Shown piece by piece: positions 32,074 through 42,965 of a DNA stretch of 64,000 bases. The DNA is from Dipteris shenzhenensis. Its lineage: Eukaryota > Polypodiophyta > Polypodiopsida > Gleicheniales. The first letter of the stretch is position 1. Each line of letters begins with the position of its first letter. The position numbers and the translations under genes are program-made. The DNA lies in assembly GCA_047967505.1 (NCBI GenBank), contig CM106541.1; one strand, 5' to 3'. Under the pieces are notes generated by a model. That model was not told where the DNA came from, ran no database searches, and saw only the letters and a list, made by a program, of their open reading frames with translations.

Positions 32074-32087
32074 CACACCATGTTTCT
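32074..32087. repeat. Target-site duplication of L1-D, left copy
   Basis: CACACCATGTTTCT (14 bp) stands before the T-run (poly(A) tail on the minus strand) and again at 38848-38861. A perfect 14-bp duplication is typical for L1 retrotransposition and suggests a recent event. Confidence 0.95.
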
Positions 32088-32191
32088 TTTTTTTTCCATG
32101 AAAAAGACTTCTATTAAGTAAGAACAAAAACCCGCGAGAGCAAGCTCAAAGCGGAATACATCATGAAATCATGAGGATAATAAAAAACCCC

Positions 32192-35100
32192 TCAGAGTGA
32201 GGTGGAAAGAAACCAAGGCTGAGGCTGAAAGTGCCATCTCAACCCTGTAGTAGATTCAGAGAAGAAAGGAGAATCCTTCCATTCCCTGAAGAAAGAAGCC
32301 CTCCTAGCTGAGGCTGCACGGGAGTCCCCCTGCATACCCGTCCATACGGCCATCAGAGTGTGTACGATGTCTGTCCAGATACTAGCCAATGTGTGCGAGG
32401 GATGAGCCTGAGTACCCTCCATAGCCTCTGTGCATCTGGCTCTCCAGATATGCCAGGCTGCTATGCTCGCTATAATCTCCCAAGAAGTATCCACAGAGGC
32501 ATGTACAGCTGTAAAAGGACGGTGTGGAACCACATCCAACGAGCAGAACTCAACCCGATGACGTCGAACTGAAATGGCCCGAGAGGAGTCAAGTCCCTCC
32601 TAGAAAACCTGAGGTCCTGTAAGAGAAAGCCAAGCCACCGAGCCCCAAGTCATAAAGAGTGGGGAATGGGCAAAGTGACTGAAGATCCTGGCTATCCCCA
32701 TCCAAATCAATCTCGCCTGTCTGCAATCCCATAAGCAATGCTGAATAGACTCCGAAGCAGAAAGGCAACGAGGGCAAGTAGGGTCGGCTCCGAATCTGGA
32801 CCTCCAAAGGTTCACTGCAATCCCTCCATGAATAGAAAGCCAAAAGAAGATAGTGATCTTTCTATTCCTATGGGATTTCCAGAGCCTCCTCCAGAAGTAC
32901 CTCTGCTGATCCGCAGTAATACCAAAAGTCTCCCAATGAGGAACTCTGGAGGGTCTCCAGCCTCTACTACTGAGCTGAAATCTCCTGGCATTACTGACCG
33001 TGTAACGAAAGAAGGGGATGGTCTTCTCTCGATGCCCCGCGTCAATCCACTCCCACTCTCCGAGGTCCCACTGTAAATACCTGATGGGAACTCCTCCATA
33101 GAGCCAAAGTCTCCAAGACCCGGTGGAGAGTAACTGGGGGTCAGGGTCTAAGAACCACTCTGAATCTGATCCCTGCATCAAAAGGCCTACGACCCTGATA
33201 GGCTGAAAAGCAGACTCAAGCAATATATCATCTGTAGATCTGAGCAATTTGCCACCATCCTGGACACTGAAAACCAAAGCATCCTCCTGTGCATCTCGGA
33301 AGGCTAAGACCTGAAGTGGAACCCCGCCTCTCGAGAAAGTACCTGCCCAAGTGGAGGAAGTGAGAGGCATATCATCTGTGTCTATCCAAGCCTCTGGAAG
33401 GGCTGTCTCAATCTGCAAGATCCTCCCTGCACTCCCTCTGAGATGTCCTGTCAACCTTGACTTGGTTTGCTCTGGAAGCCTACGGAAAGCTTTCCAAGAT
33501 CCCAAAGAAGAAGCAGGTCCCCTCTCCCACCTGGCCCACTGCATGTAGAGTGAGGCACCCAGTGGTCTGCCACGATCATCTAAAATACTGTCGTTCCACA
33601 TGATGGGCTGCCTATTAATCTCTTCCCGGGAGGAAGGAGGAATCCTCCGAAGAGAGCTTCTGAAACTAGCCCAAGCTTTCAGAATGGCAACCATGAGAGG
33701 GGATGAAGGTGATCTGAGGTGTGCTAAGGTGAAGATCCATCTAACACTGCTCATCCAGTCTCCTCCTGAGGAAGGTGTGCACCTCTGTATGCTGCTGATA
33801 AGAAAGTCCTTCCACGGTTCCTGTCCTGGCATAAGTCCTCGCACCACTATCTTGCAAAGTAAGGCTCTGCACTGTAAATCTGGATCAATAATATTGAGAC
33901 CCCCATCCTGTGTAGAGAGGATGAGGGTCTCCCAAGCCACTCTGGCTAAGGCATCTGCTGTGCCATCAAGCCCACTCCAGAGAAAGTTCTTGATCGGTCT
34001 TCTGAGCTGAATGATGCAGTCCCTAGAACGGCACCAACATGAACAAATAAACCAGGCCGTGGCCAAGAGGACCTGGTTGACCACCACAACTCTAGAGGCA
34101 AGATCCAGCTTGGCTGAGCTCCAAAAGAGAAGCTTCCTTCTGATGCTCTCCAACACGGGAGCAAACTGATGCGTGGTAGAAATACCCAAGCCGACCTGGC
34201 AGCCCAAATACCTGATAGGCACACCCCTCTGAACCCAAGTGAACCCTATGTCAAGCCCCCAAACTGGAGTGTCCTCATCACTGATCCAAAATCCATTGGA
34301 TTTATGCCAATTTATCTGCGCCCCTGCCGCCAAGCAAAATAAATCCAATGCTGTCCTGAAAGAAGTCAATGTCTGTGGAGAGGCATCCAAATAAATCGCT
34401 GTGTCATCAGCCAACTCACTGTCAAGCAGCTCCTCTTCTCTTCTGATAGGAAGTCTCAGCCCAAAGATGTCAGCTTGAGATCTAACATAGATGCTCATAG
34501 CTTCGGCCACGAATAAAAAAAGGAAAGGAGCAAGGGGGCATCCCTGACGGACTGATCTCGAAATCTGAAATCTCTCACCCCTTACCCCACCAATAAGTAC
34601 CTGGCTATGGGCTGATCTGTACAAAGAGGAAACACCTCTGATCCAAACATCAGTGAATCCAAAGCGTAGAAGGGTGCCCTCCAAAAAACTCCAATCTACT
34701 CTGTCATAAGCTTTTTCAAAATCCAACAGTAGAATGGCAAGATTCTGGCCACTCTGCATGGCCCACTCTGAAGCTTCCCAGAAAGAAAAAATGTTATCAA
34801 AAATACTTCTGCCATGCACAAATCCCGTCTGAGTGTCATGAATAAGATCAGGGAGAAGTGGCTGCAATCGGAGGCTGATAGCCTTGGCCAGAATCTTGTA
34901 ACAAGTCCCCAGAAGTGTGATAGGCCTCCACTGGGACAATAAATTTCTGCTACCTCCTTTTGGGATAAGGTGGATGAGGCCCTCTGTAAGCGATTCAGGC
35001 ATCTCGCCAGAGTCCCAAATGGCCTGCATGGCTGAAGTAATATAGTCTCCAATCATATCCCAAAATGCAATGAAAAAAGACGGGGTGAGGCCATCTAAAC

Positions 35101-36538
35101 CTGGGCACTTGCCCTTGTGAAGGGCTGAAAGTGCAGTCCTGAACTCTGTGTTGGTGAAAGGTGCGTCAAGTAGAACATGCATATCCGGATTCACCAACAC
35201 TGGGATACTCTGCCAAATAGCCTGTCTAGCATCCTCTATATCGTGTGTCTCAGGATCAGCAGTAAGGAGGGTGGCATAGAAATCTGAAGCTATGCGTAAG
35301 ACGTCATCTGGCTCGGTCTGTAAAACCCCATGTGAGTCAATAAGCTGAGATACACTCTCTCTATTATGTCTAGGGCCAAGAGTAGAGAAAAAGTGTTTAT
35401 TGACTCTACCACCCATCTGAATCCAGAAGGACTCCCGTGCATGAAAGGCATACTCTGCTCTCTGATCAAGCAATAACTGCAGATGAGCCCTCGCTGCAGC
35501 AAGGCGCTCCTGAATCCAAGCATCTGAAGGCCGTTTCTGCTCTTCCCTCTGCAAAGCTGCTAACTGCTGGCGAACACCAATCTCACATCTGAGAATATCT
35601 CGTCTCCTGGTAGAAGCAACTGAGCAGTAAAAGTCGCTAATACCAGAGAGGGCAGCGGCTAAATGTGAAGGATGTGGCTGCCCTCCCTGGACATGAGCAA
35701 ACCATATCCGTAGGGCTGCCTCTGTAAGGTCCTCCTCTGTGTAAAAGGCATCTGGAATCCTGATGCTGGTAGATCGGCCTCTCAAGTGAGGCTCTGAGAT
35801 AGCCAGAACAACAGGGAAATGGTCTGAGGTGGAAACCCCCGCAGCAATGCATACCGATCCACCTCTGTCTAGTGCCCAGTCATCTACATAAAATCTGTCA
35901 ATGCGTGCATGAATAGGCATCTGTTGCCTCCTGTTCGACCAAGAGAACAGGAGGGACTGTGGCTGAATAAGAAAGGCATCATCACACCAAGTATCTCTGC
36001 CACAGAAATGGAAAAGGAAGGCATCCCAAGCTGCTCTCTCCAAAGAGTGAAGTCCGCCTTCTCTACCCCCTTTTTTGTCTGAAGGTAACTCGACCATGTT
36101 AAAGTCACCTCCAATCACCCAAGAATCCACAATGGGGGCCCAGGAGAGCAAAGTCTTCCACATAAGGACACGTTCCCCTCTAATGTTGGAGGCATATAGG
36201 TTGAGGAAGCCAACCTTACGCCCTCCAATCAAAAGAATAATCCACTGAGCTCTAGAGGGGATAATGACTCCGTGCCCAACAACTAAGGGGAGAACCGACT
36301 GCGAAACTGAAATAGAAGTGCCTCCCCTAGTGCCCAATGCAGGCGACCAAAAAGTATGTCCTGAAAGCAACTTGCCTGACTTGGCACAGTCTCTATAATC
36401 CAGCTTGTGCTCTTGAATAAATAATATATCAATGGGACCCCCAGTAACACCTGGATGAAGCTGATCCCGGATCAGCTGTCTACGGCGGCGATGTGGGACG
36501 CCACCTAGGCCCTGTATGTTCCAACTGATAATCCTCAT
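32192..36538 (-). pseudogene. L1-D ORF2: endonuclease, reverse transcriptase, zf-RVT; one internal TAG
   Basis: Nicks target DNA and copies the element RNA. ATG at 36538. The APE endonuclease (about residues 1-230) has SWNIQGLGG, IQEHKLD, GGDFNM and SDHFPVV. RT (about 440-730) has GLTPSFF, LLDFEKAYDRVDW, QGCPLAPFLF and the catalytic ELADDTAIYL near residue 710. The C-terminal zf-RVT has CPRCLSASESIQHCLWDC near residue 1255. TAG at 32600-32602 (residue 1313) interrupts the frame, where CAG is likely ancestral. The same frame then runs another 136 codons to 32192, with VDTSWEI and AAWHIWRAR, as in the L1 fragments at 16340-17045 and 39900-40357. Confidence 0.93.
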
Positions 36539-38092
36539 CGACGGGAGGATGTAGAGTGGAACACCTTACCCGACCTAGTGGCGGAAACAAACCCCTCAAC
36601 AGGGAAAGACCTCTTGCTCGAGGAAGGAGGGAAGGAACCCAGTGGAGGAAAGTCAATAGGGGAAAGAATCCTGGCACCTGAAGAAGAAGCCCTGTCAATA
36701 GGAAACCCAACCACTGGCTCCCCAAAAGTAGCGGGCACAAACTCCTCCTCTGGGAAAACTCAACTCTCTGCCAAAGCTGAAAACGAGTTCCTCTGGAGCA
36801 ATCCAGACACCGGAGTACGAAGGATCCCTTGTGAGGGAAGAGGATCAACAGTGTAAGCTATCCCCTTCCCCCTATCCAAGGGAGGGAGTGAGGAATGCTC
36901 TCTACCCGGTGTCTGCCCAGCCGCGGAGATCTCTCCGTCCTCAAGAGGAACATCTGGCAGTGCTGGATCTAAGGAAGAAGCTACAACTGGGGAGGAGGTC
37001 GAAGCTTCAGCGTCTCGGACTGTGCAAGGTGAGACAGGAAGGACAGCTCGAGGTGAAGCAGAGTCTACTAAGGTACCCTCGTGAACTGAAGGAGGGACCT
37101 GCACACGTAATGGAACCCACTGTAAAGCGTCGCGTGTGCCTGAGGGAGGTGGGGGTCGAGGAGCAGGTGAAGGACCTGTACCACCCCCCTGACGAGGCCG
37201 AGGAATAGGTACTGGACCTGTACCACCACCTGACTGAGCAGGACCGCCACGTGAAGAACGAGGAGCAGGAGCTAGACCTGTACCACCCCTCTGTCGAGGT
37301 CAAGGGCCAAGTGCCGGGTCTAATCCCCCCCTGTCCCCCCTGTCGATGCCCTGAGGCGGTAGCTGTACCAGAGGGCTTCTTAGGCCTTTTCTTCTTCCTG
37401 GGACAATCCCTGGCAAAGTGTCCCGAGGTCCTGCAAATCCTGCACTGGTCCTGCCTGCCTGAAATCTCCACTCTCTGGCGAAAAAAGGAACCATCCGGGC
37501 GCTGGATCATGACGTGGTCCATCTCGAGGTTAGGATCCTTGCAAAGGACCCTAACTCTAGGAACCCCATCAGCCTTGGTTGCCTCTGCTGCAGTCAATGG
37601 CAACCCAGGGAGGGGTGGGATCTCAGCAACTGCGCCAAAATGCTCCCCAATAACAGAAAGAAGTCGATGGTAAACCTGGGGAAGCCCGGGGAACCTGATG
37701 AAGAGCGAGAAGATTTTCTTATCTGCCTCTACTGGGTCGAAACCAAGGTGAAAGGCTTCAAAGAAGATCTTCCTGTGTCCCAGGTGTAAAAACTCGGCCT
37801 TGAGCACAGTGCTCGCAGCCTCTGGAGTGTCAAAAACAACCTGGAAAAAACCTCGTCCCAGAAGGCGAACATCTACCAATCGAGGAGCGAGGTCTGGGGG
37901 GAGAGCCGCAAGCATCCAGTCTCTGGCTTGGGATCTGGAAGGGTGAGACCCGAAGATGCGTGCTAGCAATGTGGTAGAGCACTCAATCTCTACATCCTTC
38001 TTGAGCTGCTGCAACTCGTCTTTAGAGAAAGTGATAGTTTTCGCGGCCGGTGGAGATGGAGTAGGATTGGCTGACGGGGTATCCATCGCCAA
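36535..38092 (-). pseudogene. L1-D ORF1: DUF4283-like RNA-binding protein with CCHC knuckle, frameshifted
   Basis: ORF1 proteins of plant L1 bind the element RNA. ATG at 38092 or a few codons on (MAMDTPSANPT). The DUF4283-like part (about residues 30-180) has ARDWMLAALP, GFFQVVFDTPEAASTVL and IRFPGLPQVY. The knuckle CRICRTSGHFARDC lies at about residues 217-230, before a basic patch. A frame change between about 37300 and 37110 and an in-frame TGA at 36760-36762 break the acidic/proline-rich C-terminal half. The final stop TGA (36535-36537) overlaps the ORF2 start codon. Confidence 0.88.
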
Positions 38093-38159
38093 TCAAGGTG
38101 AGGAGGCCGACTCGAACAGAATAAAAGCTCCTTCCGTTCCAAAAAAGCTGCGGGGGGCA

Positions 38160-38847
38160 AGGGAAGGGAAAGGAGGCTAGGAGGAAGCAGGGGGGAAGGG
38201 GAGGGAAGGAGGAGAGGGGCTGGGGCTGAGAGGGGAGAGGGGCAAGCTGAGAGGGAGGGAGGGGAAAGGAGAGGAGAAGAAAGGGAGGAGTGAGAGGAAG
38301 AGAGGGGGCGGGAGAGCAAGCAGGGAGGGGGCGGGACAGCAGGGGGGAGGCGAGGGGCAAGCAAGGGAGGGGGCGGGACAGCAAGGGGGAGGGGGCGGAG
38401 GCAGGGAGAGGGAGCGGAGCAGCAGGGGGGAAGGGGCGGAGGCAGGGGGGAGGGGGGGAGCAGCAGGGGGGAGGGGGCGGAGGCAGGGAGAGGGAGCGGA
38501 GCAGCAGGCGGGAAGGGGCGGAGGCAGGGGGGAGGGGGGGAGCAGCAGGGGGGAGGGGGCGGAGGCAGGGAGAGGGGGCGGAGCAGCAGGGGGGAGGGGA
38601 CGGAGGCAGGGAGAGGGGGCGGGACAGCAGGGGGGAGGGGGCGGAAGCAGGGAGAGGGGGCGGAAGGGCAGAGGGAGGGAGCGAGGGACAGGCAAGGGGA
38701 GGGGGCGGAGCAGCAGGGGGGGAGGGGGCGGAGCAGCAGGGGGGGAGGGGGGGGAGCAGGCTGAGTGGGGAGAGAGACGGGCTGAGGGAGGGGGAGCAGC
38801 AGGGGAACGGGGAGGAGCAGCAGCTCGCTGCTGAAGGACCCTTTCTG
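38160..38847 (-). repeat. G/C-rich tandem repeat forming the 5' region of L1-D
   Basis: Degenerate tandem units with a period of about 40 bp (GCAGCAGG words near 38418, 38459, 38500, 38540 and 38582) made of GGGGGAGGGGGCGGAGG-type tracts on the plus strand. The region lies upstream of ORF1 and inside the target duplication, so it belongs to the element and probably holds its promoter, like the 5' monomers of rodent L1. Long ORFs on both strands here are composition artefacts. Confidence 0.8.
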
Positions 38848-38861
38848 CACACCATGTTTCT
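38848..38861. repeat. Target-site duplication of L1-D, right copy
   Basis: CACACCATGTTTCT, identical to 32074-32087. Confidence 0.95.
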
Positions 38862-39049
38862 AACACTTCACTTGCACTAACTCTTCACTCTTGGTTGACA
38901 GCCACCAGCATCTGGAGCCATACACTAACACCAACATCTGGTGTGGATTTCACACCTATCACAAGGGTTTCATCCATTAAAGCTCGTTCACTAACTTTCT
39001 TCTACGTCCTAGAGTAGAGGGCAGCATGCTTACATCCTCTGAGGACTAA

Positions 39050-39480
39050 AGGAAATCATACTGATGTGGACTAAAACTCATTTCATTTACCATCGGCATT
39101 TTGGCTGAGGGAATGGGCTACCATGTTATACTTATCCTTCCATTTACTTAGCTCATTTGGCCTTTCAGCTTCTTAATTGGCTAGTTACACAACCATTTGA
39201 TACTTTCATGATCTGTGAGGATCTGAAATTTAGCACTATACAAATAGCGCCTCCATGTCTTCCAAGCATGGATGATAACAAAAACATAGATTGAATATCA
39301 TTTTTACTTCCAAAAGCTATACACTGTCTTTCTTGGATCAGCATTGCTCCCACAACAAAATCATTCGCTTCAGCTTCCAACAGAAATGGTAGATTTGAAT
39401 ATGCCGTTTGTAAGGTACAATGGCTATAATACATTTCATAGCTTGGAATAACAACTTTGGCATGACCTTTTATAAAGCTT
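39050..39480 (-). pseudogene. Ty3-E RNase H remnant
   Basis: The minus strand reads SNLPFLLEAEANDFVVGAM then IQERQCIAFGSKN (39300-39400), equal to the Ty3 RNase H start (LEADASD..GAVL). A shifted frame then gives LTDHESIKW- and ADALSR-like residues (AHSLSQNADGK near 39090). Probably the same element as the integrase remnant at 30281-31070. Confidence 0.7.
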
Positions 39481-39510
39481 CAATAAAAGTTAGATAATCC
39501 AAGCACGTTA

Positions 39511-39905
39511 TTTAAGATTCATATGGATTCCATCTTCACAATTATATGTCTCTAACACTTAGGAAATTTGGCATATAAATTATGTCTATGAAGCTGTTTG
39601 GAAACTTTTCTCAAATGCTGTCAAAGCCATGCTTATGCGGAAGCGTGTTTTTGAGAATTTATTTCATTAAAGCAGAAAATTTAGGTCTAGATGGAATAGA
39701 TGATATGTATTTAAGATTCATATGGATTCCATCTTCACAATTATATGTCTCTAACACTTAGGAAATTTGGCATATAAATTATGTATATGAAGCTGTTTGG
39801 AAACTTTTCTCAAATGCTGTCAAAGCCATGCTTATGCGGAAGCGTGTTTTTGAGAATTTATTTCATTAAAGCAGGAAATTTAGGTCTAGATGGAATAGAT
39901 GATAT
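39511..39905. repeat. 199-bp tandem duplication (two copies)
   Basis: The segments 39511-39709 and 39710-39905 are almost identical by eye (about two substitutions), starting TTTAAGATTCATATGG and ending at GGAATAGATGATAT. The unit has no recognised gene. Confidence 0.9.
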
Positions 39906-40357
39906 CCTACCAAATGGGAATAAGGGTGGCTGCTGCTGGAAGTACTTGTCTGATGGCCTCCCATCACCAAACTGCAACTAGCGACCCAAATATTCCAAGC
40001 AATAATGCTAGACCCCGCCTTCCAAGCACTATCCTTGAGTGAGGGTACAAGCCGTTTGCAGGATGGAGAAATCGCATCCTGCACCTTGATGTGGAAGACC
40101 CTCTGTCCAGCAATCCTAAAGTCTGGCGTGACCATCTCTAGTGAAAGGGCATGACCCCCCTCTGTCAACCAGACTGCCATGCCCCAAGTGAAGTACCGTT
40201 ACATGCATCACATTCAAGCTACGATCCAGCTAGATCCTCTCTATTGCAAGGCAGCTCCACAAGCAATGCAAAATCGTCTCGATGTCCCTATCTACATGGC
40301 GGTGGCACCTCCCATCCCCTCGCAAATGCTCCAACCACAAGCCAATAGTTAGCCTAT
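39906..40357 (-). pseudogene. L1 3'-terminal remnant (zf-RVT region)
   Basis: The minus strand reads LTIGLWLEHLRGDGRCHRH then ETILHCLWSC (40230-40357), a decayed zf-RVT domain. After a frame change comes AWKAGSSIIAWNIWVASC (39990-40060), aligned with SWEIIASIAAWHIWRARC of L1-D. It is a different, older L1 subfamily, and the copia LTR at 40358 cuts its right side. Confidence 0.7.
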
Positions 40358-42965
40358 TGAGAGTTGTGGTGCCAAAAGCAAAAAATAAAGGCAAGGTATA
40401 AATAAAGATACGAAGGCAAGGACATGCTGCCACACTATCCCACATCTGAGCAAGCAATGCAATTATGTATCCATTCCTATAAAAGGAAGGTCATGCAAAA
40501 CATAGTGCAAGCTCTCAAATCTATCAGTGATTACAAATCTCAAATCTTGTAACATACTTGAACTTGAGTCTATGCTTAGCTTAGCTGTTCACTTAGGATG
40601 CATCCACCTTAGATTGGTTTTAGGCACACTTGAGATACTCATGTTTTAACGTCGTATTAGAGCTTGGCCATGCCTTCCGCCGTTGAGACATCATCCTTGT
40701 GGAGAGTGTTAAAGCTTCATGTGCTTCCAGAGTCTTCTTGTATAAGAGAGAGTGTTTGACAGAGAAAAAAGATTATCTACTTTATTCTCCATTTCCTGCT
40801 GTTCAGTCATAGTATCTTCAACAAAATCTGTGTTCCCATTGCACCTCTCCTCTCTCAATTTTTATGTTGTTTCTCTAGAGCCTGCTTTACTGATGGCATT
40901 CTCAGCCAGACAGCAATTCCGAATCTCAGCAGGGCCTTGCAATCTCTAGAGCCTTGCTGATGTTTAAGAGCTACAATGACATACAACAAACAAGCAGGAC
41001 GTAACAATGCACAAGACAAACCCGACTGTAGAAGCGACACTCCTACAATAACCTAGCTACAACAACTCAGCTAGGCGAGGCATGTAGCACTGAAAGCAAC
41101 TAATAGACCTGCACTACAAAGCAAAGTAACAAACAAGGAAGCAGCTACAGAGCAAGCGACAAAAAGGCAGGAACAAGCAACCAAAGATAGCAGCAAAGCA
41201 TGCAACAGCAGAAGATAGCAGCAAAGCAAGGCAACGACCGATGCAACACACACAACTACAAGAGAGCAAGAGCACAACGCACAACACCAACACAAAAGAT
41301 GTACACACAACCATCTACCAACGACACTCGTTAGCACAAGCAGCTACAAAGACAACATCAACTACACAGGCAGGTACTTCATCGACGCAAACACGCGGAC
41401 TTCATCAGGAAACAGATACGAAGCAGCTCAAGACAAGACATATGGCATACTACCATGTAGATCGCCACATGAGAAAGTACACATGGCAAGATAAAGTCAT
41501 CAACAAGTGACACGAGCCGAGAAAACAACGCTAGCAAGGCCATGTCAGCACTAGCACATGGTAGTCTTGCACAATCAGCAATGCCATGTGGCACACCTGT
41601 CACATGCGCACACACAATGCTAGCTAAGTAAAGTTCCCATTTTGCATGTGAACACATAGTGCCACATCATCATGTTGACCCCTCTTCTTGATCAAAACTT
41701 TGACAAGCCATACTTTTGTTCCAAGAAGAATTCGCAAAGGTCTAAAGAGCAAAAGTGACCGGTTTTTGGAGCTTTACGCACTCGTCATATCAGAATCATT
41801 GCATGCAATTAGACACTGCCAATATTGAAAGAATTCAATTGGTAAGACATTTGCAACAAATGGCATTAAGCACCTCAGCTATTGAGAAGTTCACTCGGAA
41901 AGGGTTCCACAGCTAGGCTACACAAATGATGTACCTCTTAATGCGCAAAAAGATTTGAAAGCCTATAAAAGAAATACCTAACACACCGAGTGAAGTTTGG
42001 AAAGAAAATGATGAACAAGCATTATGACTCATTGGTTTGCACTTGGATACTAATCTACTCCACCACATAGACTCCAAAGAACATGCTAAAGATGCATGGG
42101 ATGAGTTAAACATTGTGTTTAGAGCTAAGGCAAAGAATCAAGAAAGTATCTCAAGATTGAGTTTTATGGACTACAAATAAACTTCAATGAATCCTTGGCA
42201 CAATTTGTGAACAAGATAAAAAGTATCATGACCCAATTCGAAGGAATAAATACAAAGGGATGCACTTGCAACTCTTCGACACAGAATGCCTAAGGAATAC
42301 AATGCATTAATAATAACTTTGAAAAATCTTCCAGATCCAATACTTGAGGGATGTGTGTCATCTCTACTTGAGAAAGAAAGGGAGTTGGAGGCAACAACAA
42401 TTACGAAGAACAAGCACTCTTCAACAAAGCAACACCTAAGAAGTGTAACCATTGCAAGAAGTTCAAACATAATGATGAAGATTGCAGACTGAAGAACCAG
42501 AAAGCCAACTATGCGAGTCTTCATCAAGGAAAGATGAGGACAACAACAACAAAATGTACTAAGAGTCACAAAGACAAACCTTACCACCTTAGCCCATGAT
42601 TGTAAAAGCTCCCCATATGAGTAGACCTAGTTTTTTTTTTTTAAATTCAAATCTGATCACTTTGAGAGTAGCTATTCAAGTACCCAAGGGAAGCATTGAC
42701 ATGCTGTAATACCACATCTCATCACCTTGAGTAGCAATGTATGCACTAAGGGGAGGTTATGAACTTTTCTTTTGTAACTCACATCTTGCCACCTTGCAGT
42801 AGCCAATACATCATGGCACCAAGGGGAGAAGTTGAGAGTTGTGGTGCCATGAGCACAAGGTAAGGGCAAGGTATGAGTAAAGGTATGAAAGCTCTTAAGA
42901 GCTGCTGCCACATGGCATGGAAGCATTATCCCACATGTGAGCAAGCAATGCAATTATGTATCCCA
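40358..42965 (+). mobile_element. Degenerate Ty1/copia element with gag only
   Basis: A repeat beginning TTGAGAGTTGTGGTGCCA occurs at 40357 and at 42832; blocks to GCAAGCAATGCAATTATGTATCC are shared, and the right copy is cut there. A decayed primer site (GTATTAGAGCTTGG) lies at about 40654-40667. A polypurine run AAGGGGAGAAG (42821-42831) precedes the right LTR. The interior encodes only a gag remnant, so the element is either a large non-autonomous derivative or a deletion copy. The stretch 40960-41640 is CA-rich and non-coding. Confidence 0.7.
41890..42600 (+). pseudogene. Copia gag remnant (UBN2-type with CCHC knuckle)
   Basis: Plus-strand pieces read LIGLHLDTNLLHHIDSKEHA and AWDELNIVF (42030-42120), then MPKEYNALIITLKNLPDP and SLLEKERELEA (42286-42400). 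A knuckle CNHCKKFKHNDEDC follows in a shifted frame at about 42437-42480. Several stops and shifts make it non-functional. No protease, integrase or RT follows. Confidence 0.75.

Larger units (their letters stand above)
32088..38847 (-). mobile_element. L1-D: near-intact plant L1-type LINE
   Basis: A 6,760-bp element on the minus strand, bounded by the perfect 14-bp duplication CACACCATGTTTCT. From right to left: a G/C-rich tandem 5' region (38160-38847), ORF1 (38092-36535), ORF2 (36538-32192), a short 3' UTR and a poly(A) tail (T-run at 32088-32095). ORF1 and ORF2 overlap by ATGA. ORF2 has a single internal stop. The element is full-length by structure and is the most recently active-looking element of the window apart from Ty3-A. 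Confidence 0.95.

Noticed and set aside
38177-38880. Long ORFs of 196-286 codons on both strands in the G/C-rich region
   Set aside because: They consist of Pro/Ser/Leu or Gly/Arg repeats made by the tandem G-rich units and have no independent evidence.
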